DNA from: Sanguinoderma infundibulare
Lineage: Eukaryota; Basidiomycota; Agaricomycetes; Polyporales; Polyporaceae
Reading direction: 5' to 3'
Length of the DNA stretch: 64,000 nucleotides
Assembly (NCBI GenBank): GCA_032821775.1
Contig: JAVLRN010000011.1
Location: forward strand, 744,001-808,000
Shown here one piece after another: positions 12,288-23,077 of this stretch. A program made the translations under genes and the position numbers. The first letter of the stretch is position 1. The number at the start of each line of letters is the position of its first letter. The notes under the pieces were generated by a model, which worked only from the letters and a program-made list of their open reading frames with translations, was not told where the DNA came from and made no database searches.

Positions 12288-13717
12288 TGCCGATACCACG
12301 ACCAGGATAGAACGGGCTGAGGGCGTCCGGACGTCTCGTCAGGCGATCTCATTACCGGACCGTTTCCTTGCTTTACTTACATACATACTTACCTGCGTGA
12401 GACCTAGAGCCGTTCGTAGGTGTACAGTCAGTTGGGGCAGTCAAAGTCAAAATGCCATGTTGTACAGGCGCACATTTGCATCCGATTCTAGGTGTGCCTT
12501 TCCTGCGCTGAACCTGGTCGCCTTGGTCGCCACCGACGCGCTGTGGACATGGTTCCATGACCCTGCACGCATCGCTGACGAATCGACTTCGCTCTCGGGG
12601 CTCGAGGGCACGCCATCGGGTCTTTTTGGCCGCCAAAGATGCGATTTGTGGAGTCTGCGCAGGACCCAGATGGCAAGGGGAAAAAAGGTTCGAGGGGTAC
12701 GTCTGGCCGTCCGTGCCTTTCGCACTGATCCGCGCATTCACGCTTGAGGTTACAAACTCGCGATCAGCCCATGCCCGCACGTGCGTTTGTCGCGTCCAAT
12801 TTGGCCGTAGCCACACCAGGTTCGTCTCGTTGCTACAAGGTCTTTGATTCATTGTTCTCGCTTGCTTCGGTTACAGGATGATGGCTCGCCTGGAGCACAT
12901 CCCGATCCACGACCTCAGGCTCGAACTAGCATCATCATCGCCCATCCTGAAGCGCTGCGCAGCGGGTGCGAGCGTAAGGTTCCTCGACGGGATGGTGGCA
13001 CTCGATCCCACCTGGTTCGCCGCCAGATATACTCGGCCCGCGGGGGCTACACGCCTCCGCATTCAGCACGTTCGGTGCGCGCCGCAGTATCTTGGCCAGG
13101 ATCAAGCGATGGATAGGTGTGAGCACTGTTGTGCCCCCATGAGGTCCCGCGGTTGGGTGCCTTTCCGGAAGGCTTTCATGAAACGCTGTTTTGCATGAGC
13201 CACGAGCAGCGTTTTCCACGAACGTACGAGAAAACCACAAACGCCGAGTCACGCCTGGGCGGTGCCTGTGCCTTGGGAGTGCATCTGCGATGCTACCACG
13301 AGCGACAACCTATATATATATATCGAGCATAACCGAGGCTGGCTAATAGGCTCCCTCACGACTTTCTGCGACGTGGCAGGCCGCGGAGGGACCGAAGGAT
13401 GTTGATGATGCTCGCGTCTCAATCTCTTTGTTGTTGCCTTGTTTGAGGACGACTCGAATGATACCTTTGTAATACAGTCGTGGTGATTTTGAAGGATTTC
13501 AGGATGGAATCATTGTTCTGAGAAGACGTCTTCAGGCACCCAACGTGGATGCTGGAGGCATTGGGATCGCTGTATCATCGTTGCAAATCCCGGTCCCGGG
13601 TTCGCCCAGGGCTTCGAATAAATTTTTGAAAATCTCGTGAACAACTCGGACGGTCTTCTGGGCATCACATAACGTCTCCAAGACCTACGAAAATGGGTCA
13701 AAACGAGTCAAAAACAA
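12288..13717. other. Intergenic region
   Basis: No gene is supported. Open frames (for example 12878-13198 plus) have no motif and compete with antisense frames. A short (TA)n run lies at 13311-13323. A T5 pol III terminator for the minus-strand tRNA lies at 13710-13714 (AAAAA on the plus strand). Confidence 0.45.
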
Positions 13718-13835
13718 TGACCACCGCAGGACTCGAACCTGCAACCTTTTGGTTGCTCACGTGACAGAGTCACGCTGCGCAATTAATGCCGTTGGGCGAT
13801 CGAAGCCAAACGCGCTACCATTGCGCCAGGTAGCC
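13718..13835 (-). tRNA. tRNA-Arg(UCG) with a 46-nt intron
   Basis: Read on the minus strand, GGCTACC pairs with GGTGGTC as acceptor stem with discriminator A. The D stem is GCGC/GCGC around AATGGTA, the anticodon stem TTTGG/CCAAA, and the T arm GCAGG-TTCGAGT-CCTGC. The anticodon loop reads CT-TCG-A, then the intron (plus coordinates 13754-13799), then A38, so the anticodon is UCG (Arg, codon CGA). The 5' half is 13800-13835 and the 3' half 13718-13753; the mature tRNA is 72 nt before CCA. A run of five T follows the 3' end. The cloverleaf is clean. The identity depends on placing the intron at the canonical 37/38 position, which fits. The intron is long for a fungal tRNA. Confidence 0.85.
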
Positions 13836-15036
13836 ATGCTCTGATTGTACCATAATAAATATATATAGGCATTGAGCGCATTCAGGCGTGCCTTGTATCT
13901 ACACACTTTTGAGATGGCCGGAATGGCTTACATAGGCACATGTTGCCATCTGATGAGGGTCAAACCACTGTATCCTTGGAGAGAGCAAATAACAAAACGT
14001 ACTGGACTCACAGGCCCTCGGCGCTGCTGCCTGCGCTGAAGAGTGTCAAGTTCCGGACTCCGAAATGTGTGATAATCGTATGCAGATTATCATTTTCGTG
14101 TGTATGTTGATTTTAAGGCATCGAGGTCGGCTCCGCATCAAATAAGGCATTTCAGGCTGTCCTCGTTAAGTAGACTGTACTTCCAAAGCCTTGTTTGAGG
14201 AAGAACATGTCTTTTAGACTTGGGATGCGCATACACACGAAATTGATAGTCTCCAAAAGGGTATCACATACCGTGAATCGGTCAGTGCATCGGTCCCTTT
14301 GCATGGCATGGCCGCATGAACTTCAACGTGCCCGAAGCTGCTAGGTAAGGCAAGTTCTCATGTGGGGCTGTGTCCGGTGTAAGTGGGTCCCCATGATGGA
14401 ACGAGATCGGCCTCATGGCGAACCTGGCGCCACCAAGGGGATTGGAAGGCCAGAGAAAGGTTTCCGGGGTGCTTCGGTGCCTGACCAACAGGCACGGTGT
14501 GCGCGAGGCGGCTTACGGATAATAAGCTTCAATACACTGGTCCGTGGCGGAGGAGAGGAGGATGCCGGGCGCTGAGGGTGGCATGGACGTACACGGTTCT
14601 CACCTGCACGCCCGCAGGCAGCGCAATCAGAAGGCGATCAGCGGATGACCATGGTGGAGGCGGCGGGCTCGAGCGATTGACGGTCGACGCCGGTGGACAA
14701 CTCGGGCGAGGAACACTTGGCTCTGTCGTGTTTTATATTGCACGCGGCGGGATGGGGGCCAGAGAAGAGTGCATGTTGTGTGGTGAGGAACGCAATGAAA
14801 CTGCGGTGTGGAGGGAGGTGAGAAATTGGGAGCGAGGGCGGGCGCTGGAGTCGGAGAGAGGGTTGGGGTGGGCGCCTGGCTGACGGTCGCGAAGAGCGGG
14901 CAGGTTGGCCGGACTCGGACTCGGATTTCTTGCTCGAGCGTTCATATGTCTGTCATCTTTTCGCTCTCCGCATCTCGCTCTCCCTCTTCCGTCTCCTCTC
15001 CCCCACATCGTCCCCTCACGCCCCCTCGCAAAGCCC
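13836..15036. other. Intergenic region, promoter of the G-alpha gene
   Basis: Nothing recognisable was found apart from a CT-rich tract just before the ATG at 15037, typical of basidiomycete core promoters. Short open frames around 14360-14880 look random. Confidence 0.45.
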
Positions 15037-17322
15037 ATGCCCGCCTCCCGCGATCCTCCAGACCGCGACCCACTCTCTGCCGCCCTTAGACCGCCTATCG
15101 ACGAGACTGAGGAGGAGAAGGCATCCCGTTTAGCCGAGGAAGAGGCCGCAAAGCGCGTCAGCCACGCCATAGACGAGGCAATCCGTCTCGAGAAACAACA
15201 GCGCAAGAAGCACAAACATGTCCGCCTCCTCCTTCTTGGCCAGAGCGAGTCAGGTCCGTTCCATGCACCTAGACACGTCCGTGTGTTAGTATATCAATCC
15301 ACATCCTCCAGGCAAATCCACGACTCTCCGCCGTGAGTCTCTCTTCTATGTGGTGGACGCGGTGAGCTTCCGGGCGCGCATACAACCGCTTCATACGATC
15401 GGGAGATCGACGGATTCCGTGGAACTTCTTTACATTCTATGGAGTCGATCGGCCCGCGGCACGTCCCGCTGTGTGCCCTTCGCCAACGCACCTCGGCTAG
15501 TTGCTGTTTATACTGTTTTCCATCCTACTAATCGCCTGCGCAGAATTCCAGAGATTGTACACTCCCAATGCCTTCCGCGAGGAGCGCGTCCTATGGCGCG
15601 CTGTCATCCAACTCAACATTGTCCGCTCTATCCACACCATCTTGGATACTCTGAACGACATCCGCCGCCGCGACGTTTACCCTTCCACTCCTTACACATC
15701 CGATCCCGACTCTGATTCCGAATCTGAGAACCATGTTCAGCTTCCCCCACAACTAGATGAATTGCGCAGGCGACTCTACCCTCTTCGTCACATAGAATCA
15801 CTACTCATCGCCAAACTCGTCCCTCCAAATGAGCACGAAGCCACCACACTCGGCTATGGCGGCAGCAACAGCGTCAACGGCAACGTCGGACATGCTTGGA
15901 ATAGCCACTCCCCTCCTCACCCGTTCCACAATAAGGAGGTTTTTGTCAGGCCAGGAGCAGCCTGGAAACTGCGAAGTTCTGGCCGACCTCAGTCAGCGGG
16001 GACTACAGGACAAGAGACCTTGGATGAATCCCAGGCTGTCCTCCACCATTGCCGGTCAGACATTCTTACATTGTGGAACGATCCCGTCGTCCGCCAGATC
16101 CTGCGGAGACGAAAGATACGACTAGAGGAATGCCCCGGATTGTGAGTGTTTCACCGCCGACTCTGATGTACGCACGCTCAACAGAAACAGCTATCTGAAT
16201 GAATTGGACCGAGTCGCCTCGATACAGTACTTCCCTTCAGATGGTACGCTGCACGAGGCTGTTCAAACCCTTCACACGCTCACGTAACTCCTCAGACGAT
16301 GTGCTGAAAGCGCGGCTCAAGACCGTCGGTGTATCGGAATATTGCTTCCACATGGAGGCAGGTGATGAACGGGGTACAGAATGGCGTATCATTGACGTCG
16401 GCGGGTCACGTTCACAGGTCAGAAAACACCCTCGTTCTCCGCGATATGCTGCTGACGTGCGACATATCAGCGGCGTGAGTTCAATCAGGCTTCGGTACCC
16501 ATTCAGTAGCAGCTGACACCCAATCCCAGCGACATGGGTGCCGTTCTTTGATGATGGTAAGCGTGATTGATTTGCTACGTATATCTCGCTTTGATCTGAC
16601 AATGTGTAATATAGTGAACGGTGAGTTCCCGTGGCAGCAGTATTTGATTCGTTCAACTATTCATGGCCTGCAAAGCGATCATTTTCCTTGCACCAATATC
16701 CGCCTTCGATCAGGTGCTTGCTGAGGACAGGAGTGTGAATCGACTGGTGCGTAAGCCGTATCCCCTTCGATGTACTCTCTTTACCCACAATTATACAGGA
16801 GGACAGCGTTCTTTTGTGGAAAGAAGTCTGCTCAAACAAACTCCTTGCCAAAGTCGATCTAGTGCTCTTCCTCAACAAGTGCGACATTCTCGAATCCAAG
16901 CTGAAGTCCGGCGTCCGTCTGCAAAAGTACGTTCGCAGCTTTGCAGACCGGCCGAATGACCCGGAAGTCGCGCAAAAATGTAGGTATATGCGGAGCACTG
17001 TGGTTCTAGATGACTCACTCCGCGTGTCAGACTTCAAGAGCAAATTCAGCGCCATTCATCGTGAACATTCGCCGATCCCCCGGAAGTTCTACGGATTCTG
17101 TACTTCAGTAACTGTAAGTGGAATTCTACCATTTCTTTCATGAACTCACGTTATGCTGCGGTGTCAGGACACGACTACCACGGGGGGTATCATTGCTGCG
17201 GGTATGTTTTTAGGCTCTGAGACCACTTTGGGATTCCGAGCATGACCGCTAACTGCTGCACCTTTGCACCAGTGAAAGACATGGTCCTCCGCGAGCACCT
17301 TCGCGCATCCAAACTTCTCTAA
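15037..17322 (+). CDS. Divergent heterotrimeric G-protein alpha subunit
   Basis: It is a GTP-binding signalling subunit of 490 residues, against about 350 for classical G-alpha. Thirteen exons join in phase: 15037-15253, 15312-15332, 15544-16141, 16185-16243, 16296-16417, 16471-16474, 16530-16556, 16615-16620, 16676-16746, 16799-16979, 17031-17113, 17168-17201 and 17273-17322. Motifs in order are the P-loop GQSESGKSTTLRQF, FQRLYTPNAF, a helical domain enlarged by an acidic Ser/Asp/Glu insert, switch I RLKTVGVSEY, switch II DVGGSRSQRPTWVPFF, FLNKCD (NKxD), TSVTDT (TCAT-like), and the end LREHLRASKLL. Two oddities stand out. The catalytic Gln of DVGGQ is Ser. The N-terminus MPASRD lacks the MGC...S lipidation signal. 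Exons of 4 and 6 nt are needed in switch II. Such expanded G-alpha sets are typical of Agaricomycetes; the receptor partner is unknown. Confidence 0.9.
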
Positions 17323-20300
17323 CGGCGTAGCGTTTATTTTCGTCTCTCCGCGACGCGCTCGACTACCGTGGGTTAACCGCCGCGTGCATATCAACGTCAA
17401 GTGGTCGCCGGCTAGGAAAATCGAGGGCGTCAGGTACGCGCACCGCATTGCGACTGCTCGGCAGTCATCCTTGTGCTTTCCTGGCCCGGTTTTCCGTGTA
17501 CCCCGAACCCAATCTGTCAGCGTCAATCCCGAGTACTCTCCCTCCTTGTCACCCATGCACCCACAATCCGCCGCTCTCTGGTTCCTGTGCCTATATCCCA
17601 CTCACGAGGCACGTCTTCTCTTGGTATCTACTCTCGAATGGGGTATCCCATGGGGTATTCCTGGAAAGCATGGTCTTGACCAGATCCCCCTCCGCTTGGC
17701 TGCCTTGTCAGTGTCAGGCACGCTTGCGTCCATCAATCGCCCAGTTCCCGCTTATCGCGTACCGCGCGCCGGTCTACCTGTTAACCCGGAGGAATACGAA
17801 ACCTGGCCAACGTGGGCGGTGTCACATAGCCTCCCTACATCTCAATTTATGGGCCAATGGCATGATTGAGCCTTTCTCGAATATCACGACTCGTCACGTC
17901 CCTTCACGTCCCAATACCAAACGCTATATATCCTATCCCGAATACCTCACATCTACTTACGACTGTTCTGCTCCGCTTTCCTTGCCCTATCATGGGTTAT
18001 ATTTGCCTTGCCTAACTTGCTGCTTATTGCTTGCTTACGGCTTTGTATCCCTGCATTCGGTATGATGGCTCGACTCACGACTTATTTATCCACTCGCATC
18101 GTTCGCATGTTCATTGCATAGTTCATATCCATTGCACATGTTCTGTACATATATGTTCTTTCGCATCCTTTCACCGCATCGTTCAAGTAATGTTCCCCCT
18201 GTTCATCATCCATAATGCACCACCCATCTTCATGATTACAGCATCCTTTGCCCGTCGATTCACTGCGCATCTGCCGCCCTGTTAACAGCTTTCGTATGAT
18301 ATATCACCACTTATCGTACGTCACCGTGTATTGTGGGTTGTACCATCCGCGCGTTTGACTATGAGGCGGAATAGCATACTGTATCCGTACCCTGGTGCGG
18401 GCGCGTGCCCGAAGCCTGCTGCCGCCAGGCACGCGCCGCGCAGAAGAACCGCATCGCATTGTGGAGTCAAGTGAGTTTCCTCCATCTCGTACTCGTCCCT
18501 GATGATCCTTTGGCTTTGGTGTACTGCGCAGTTCATCCAAATATCTGCGCGCTTGTCCGCGTCCGCCGACCGAGGTCGGAGGTTTCACGTCCCTCCACTC
18601 TCTAGAAGACTATGGGCGTACCGGTATTTTGCCCGAGACGCAGCACAGTGCACACTGCCCGCCTGCCGCCCGCGATCCGCATCCGCCCTCGGTGGAGACT
18701 CACGACGCGTTTGACAGATCCGGAGGGCGGAAGCGTCGACCACGTCGCTGCCCGAGCCCGGCGGAGAGCGCGGTCGCAGTGCGCTTGTGGGTCCGTATCG
18801 GCGCCGCTTGGCGTCGGCGTCCCTCTGGACCGTACCTGACACCCGCCATTCTCGGGGCATCCTGTTATGTACACGGTGTGGCTATCTGCCATCGTGCGTT
18901 CGTGGCTTCGACGGCAGGACGTGATTTACTCAGAGTGGCGTACTGCCTTACTGCGTCCGCTGGCCACGCGACCTGACGTGTTGACGTTGATGTCGGACAA
19001 GACACTGGGACGGGGCGCTGGGCGGGCCCTCGCAGCGACCGGCCTTCAAGGTGAGTCTTGTCGATGTCCCATCCTTGTCGGAGGGCGTATGTTTTGGATT
19101 TCATGCACAGGAGCATTATATAGCAACTGTGGCAATTCGCGCGCGTGGTGATGTTCTAGTTATCTGAGATTGTAGGAATGTTCTGAATCTCAAACGGGCC
19201 TGCTGATGCTGACAGGCGTGCCATATGTTTCTTTCTAGATGAATGTACAGTGGCGGAAAGTCGGAAACCTCCCGCGGCGCAGAGAGAGGGCGGTTGCCGC
19301 TCCAGACTCGATTCCAGCGTCAGAACACTGCGGGTGGTGTTGTTTGCGCGACGATTATGCGTTATGCATGAAGTACGCTTGAATGGCTACGTATCGAAGT
19401 TCAACCAAGCAGAATTCCAACGCAGCGAGGTGCGGCGTTTTGTTTCATCCATTTTTCCATACCACAAGGCTTCATCAGGTTTTCGAACAGCCTTCTCGAA
19501 ATGCGGTCGGTCTGGACGAGCCTCTTATTTGTCATGTTGGCTAGGCATGATAAGTGCTCACAACACAACATGTCGATGAGCCCAGACTTGTCAGATAGGC
19601 CCATCAGATGATAGCAAAGGGGACCCTCTGGGCGAATCCACGACGCTCCACTAGTACATGAACGCGATGAAAGTATGCATATGCATCTCCGCGTCGACGC
19701 GAGGCCGAACGAATTCCAAGTTACGGACGGCTCTGGGTGGCTGGCCACGGTAACGGCCTCGCGGTGGGCCTCAAGATCGCCACGTTTGCCGCTACTGTAT
19801 TACAAGTGACGGCTTTTGGGCCTTCGGCGGAGATACGTCGAATTGGTAGTGCATCAAGCTCGCACGACACGCCTAAAGGTAGAATATAAACGCATGCTGG
19901 GTGAGTTCGTGTATCTACGTAAATGGACGCGGGTACCTGACGATCTGCCTGCAGGTTTCGCTACATGCACTCTCGATGACGACAGTGATACAGTCGAAAC
20001 CCTCTTATCCCATACCCCTCGGGAAGGGCCAAAATCTATGGGTTACAAGGGGTTATGGGTTATGGAGAGGTCGTTTTGGCAGAGGCGCTTATTTTGGGAA
20101 AGCCGAAGATCTATGGGTTATACGGGGGTGTGAGTTAAGAGAAGCATGGGATAAGAGGGTTTCGACTGTATATGCGATTAGCCGTCTGTATTCAAGCCCC
20201 CCTACTTCCTCGCACTTCGACAGTATGTACTAGTCAAGTGCTAGTGTGAGCGGCTGAGGCGACCTGCTAGTGCCATCGATATCCCAAGCGACACCACGCC

Positions 20301-23077
20301 TCCTCCTGGACTATGACTATACCCAGGAGGAAAGCCGGTTCGGGTACCCGTACCCGCAACCGTAGCTCGGGAGACAAAAGGAACGCTGGATTTGGGAGAG
20401 GTATCTTCGAAGGTCGGATCATACCTACTTATCTTCTGTTTGGTCCGCTCAAGTTAAGTATATAGTGCGGCGAGGCGGTGCAACGACCCGGATCTTACTG
20501 TAACTTCAACGTCGACACGGCCGAAGTGGCGATTCGGAGCTGGACGCAACGGGATGGTGAGAATGGAGCGGCATCTCATTTACTTTACCGTCTATATGCT
20601 TATGCAGCATTCGTAGGTCCCGTGACGATGGGACTTCAACTCGACACACAATAATGGCCTAGAAGCGGACGAGTGGTGCCCTAAGGGTCGTCCTCCCGAC
20701 ATCAAGTACGGTATACGAGGTTATGGGTGTACGCGCGCGTGAGCTCACAGCTAGGCACATTGCTTGCGCATGATCTCAGTTAGTCTCGTTGGACGCAGGG
20801 AGAGACCACGTTCCTCGAGGGAACTATTGTCGAAGTGCTGTCATGCTGGTGTCGATCGCGTTTTCGATCGACTCCGATCGAAACACATGCACGAAGGCAC
20901 GTCAGACCATCCCCCCGGCTTCCCGTTATTGTATGTAGGTGTTTGTGGGTCCGCTGGGGGAAATCGTTTCTAGGGTTTCAGACACAAGCTAAGCACGATT
21001 CAGAGGGGTACCGGGAATGGGGCGCGTTATGGAGACGGTGACAGCTTTGACGGCAGCGGTTTGGTTTCGGCCAGGAGTGACATTGTCAAGATTGAGTGCA
21101 CGCGGCTGCGGCATGGGGTGGTGAAGTGAACTGTGCTTGATAGTGGTGGCGGGTGAAGGACGGTGGCTTACGTCTTTATCTAGGCGGGGATGCTAGTATG
21201 GGAATCTGACGAAAGTGAGCTTAGCGTAGTGGGAGAAAACGTCCCAGGTGGTGTTCGGATGGACGAGAACCATGGTTGCGGACATGAGCTTAGGCCATTG
21301 GAATGCGGCAAAACGTGCTTGGTTCTTCAAGGTTTGGATAAGGCGCGCGAGATCTAGAGCCATGCGCAAAGGCACGAATGGATGCTTCCTAAAGGTGCCA
21401 CGCTCAAAATCATAACGGATGGTAGACGGCGTATGTGAGATAAGGATAGAAGATTGGTGGCAAATGACAGGACGAGCGGTTGGAAGAATGGAGAATCATC
21501 GAACGATTCACCAGGCGTCTTGCGATAGAGAACAGGCAGTGGTCTGAGCTGCCTCAAATTGAGGACCATCCAATGGCAGCGGTGGTACTCCCGGCGTTGT
21601 ACGATTATGACTGTTTGAAACGATTTGTTTTGGAGGGCGAGTCGTTTCGCACGACAAGAGAGAAGGCCGTGAACAGTGGTGGTAAAGGCGCTTACGGTCG
21701 CTGGACAAGGTGATGGCAGCGAGCGGTCCGGTGGACTGCGGTGATCCGGAGGAGCAGTGCGATACCTGCGTTCGACATTTGAGGTGAAACAGGTGAGACG
21801 TGATGGACAAGGACGACCACTTACGATGGAGGCCGATGGTACGACGAAAGATGGCGACGTGCTTGTGTTGAGAAATCGGATTGGTCAGATCGGGGATGAA
21901 GGGAAGTATGGCGTTTGAATGAACGATAAGGTATGACGAGACATAGATACACTTCAAGTGGGCGCGATGATGATCTGCCGTCCGTCTTGAGGCATGGGAT
22001 TGTAGAGATCAGATATACAGTGGTCCCTCCCCCCGTCCATGGACCGTTTATGGTCTGCGTAGGGGAGACAAGGAAGTTATTGGCTCGATGTCGCACGGAA
22101 TCGATTCGGATCTTGTACTCGGAGCAAGGAGCTGTCGGCCGAGGATCAGTGTTATACGCCGACTGATAGGAACGGGACCGAGATCGAGAATCCAAGTGGG
22201 AGGAGAGCGCTTCGTGCAAGGCTGGCGCTGGTGTATGGAACGACTTGCGTCGAAAGATCGTATGGGACAACGAACGCGACAGGGATGCAGGTCAGGCGTT
22301 GAGGACGATAAACTGGGAGCTATCTCGATGAGGCGACCGGACCTTTTGGGGTGGTCTGAGTTGGAGAAATGAAGGGAGATGTTGAGACGCAGCAGGCGGA
22401 GACAATACACAGAAAACAATAGTGCAGTCAGATGGACGGTAGGATTCAAGCCGGCGCTGTGCAGGCAGGCCTCCTAGCGTTGAACGCAGACCGGCTTTTG
22501 TTCTGTGGCGGAGGCTCCTGAGCAAGCAGCCGAGTCGCTTCAAGAACGACTCGCCGGAGCGGAGGATGAGACGACGGAGCAGGCAGCGGCGGAAGCGCCG
22601 GGACGGAGGGCGGCGCTTGCCGGTGATCTGGGTAGGGAAGGAGGGAAGCCATATATGGAGATGGGATATTAGCCGAAGGAATAATTGGGCGAGTGATCGT
22701 TCCACCACTGCAGCTTTCCCTAGCTCCTCCCCCATCTCCCTCCGGGGCTCGCCTCTCCCTCGCTCCCGTCGCCCGCCTCGACCCCCTCCTCGCCAACGAC
22801 GCCTCCGCTGGCGCGCCCATCCGCGTCCGCCCCCTGAGGTCCTGCTATAGACGAACGCTTGTCCGCAGGCTGTCAAGCTCTTGCAAGGTGTGTACAGCAG
22901 TGCGCCCGTCATTTTCTCGTACGACTCGCGCTCCATTATGTTCTAACTCTGTCCCTAGCTCACGCAACCCCCGCCAGTCCCACTCCATAGACGTTTATAT
23001 TCCCTCCCTTTATTGCGTCCTACTGCGCTTCGTCTCTCCTCCCACACTCGTACCCGCACTCCCACCCGTCCCCCAAA
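17323..23077. other. Gene-poor region of about 5.75 kb
   Basis: This is the longest stretch without a supported gene. Open frames (17448-18065 plus, 21508-21957 and 22292-22936 minus, 22693-23265 plus) are Ser/Pro/Arg-rich, overlap antisense and show no motif. Around 20030-20130 the string TATGGGTTAT recurs loosely three or four times. The right end, from about 22680, becomes pyrimidine-rich and is probably the HMG-CoA reductase promoter. No terminal repeats, transposase or reverse-transcriptase motifs were seen. Confidence 0.5.

Noticed and set aside
13311..13323. (TA)n run considered as a promoter TATA box
   Set aside because: No gene starts within a plausible distance on either strand; more likely a simple repeat.
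17448..18065. 205-codon plus-strand frame after the G-alpha gene
   Set aside because: No recognisable domain, overlapping frames of similar length, no promoter or intron evidence.
20030..20130. Recurring TATGGGTTAT motif, considered as a tandem array or telomere-like repeat
   Set aside because: Only a few imperfect, unevenly spaced copies; not a CRISPR, satellite or telomere repeat.
21508..22936. Series of minus-strand frames resembling a Ser/Arg-rich protein
   Set aside because: Frames do not join by plausible introns and carry no motif; the composition mirrors local GC skew.
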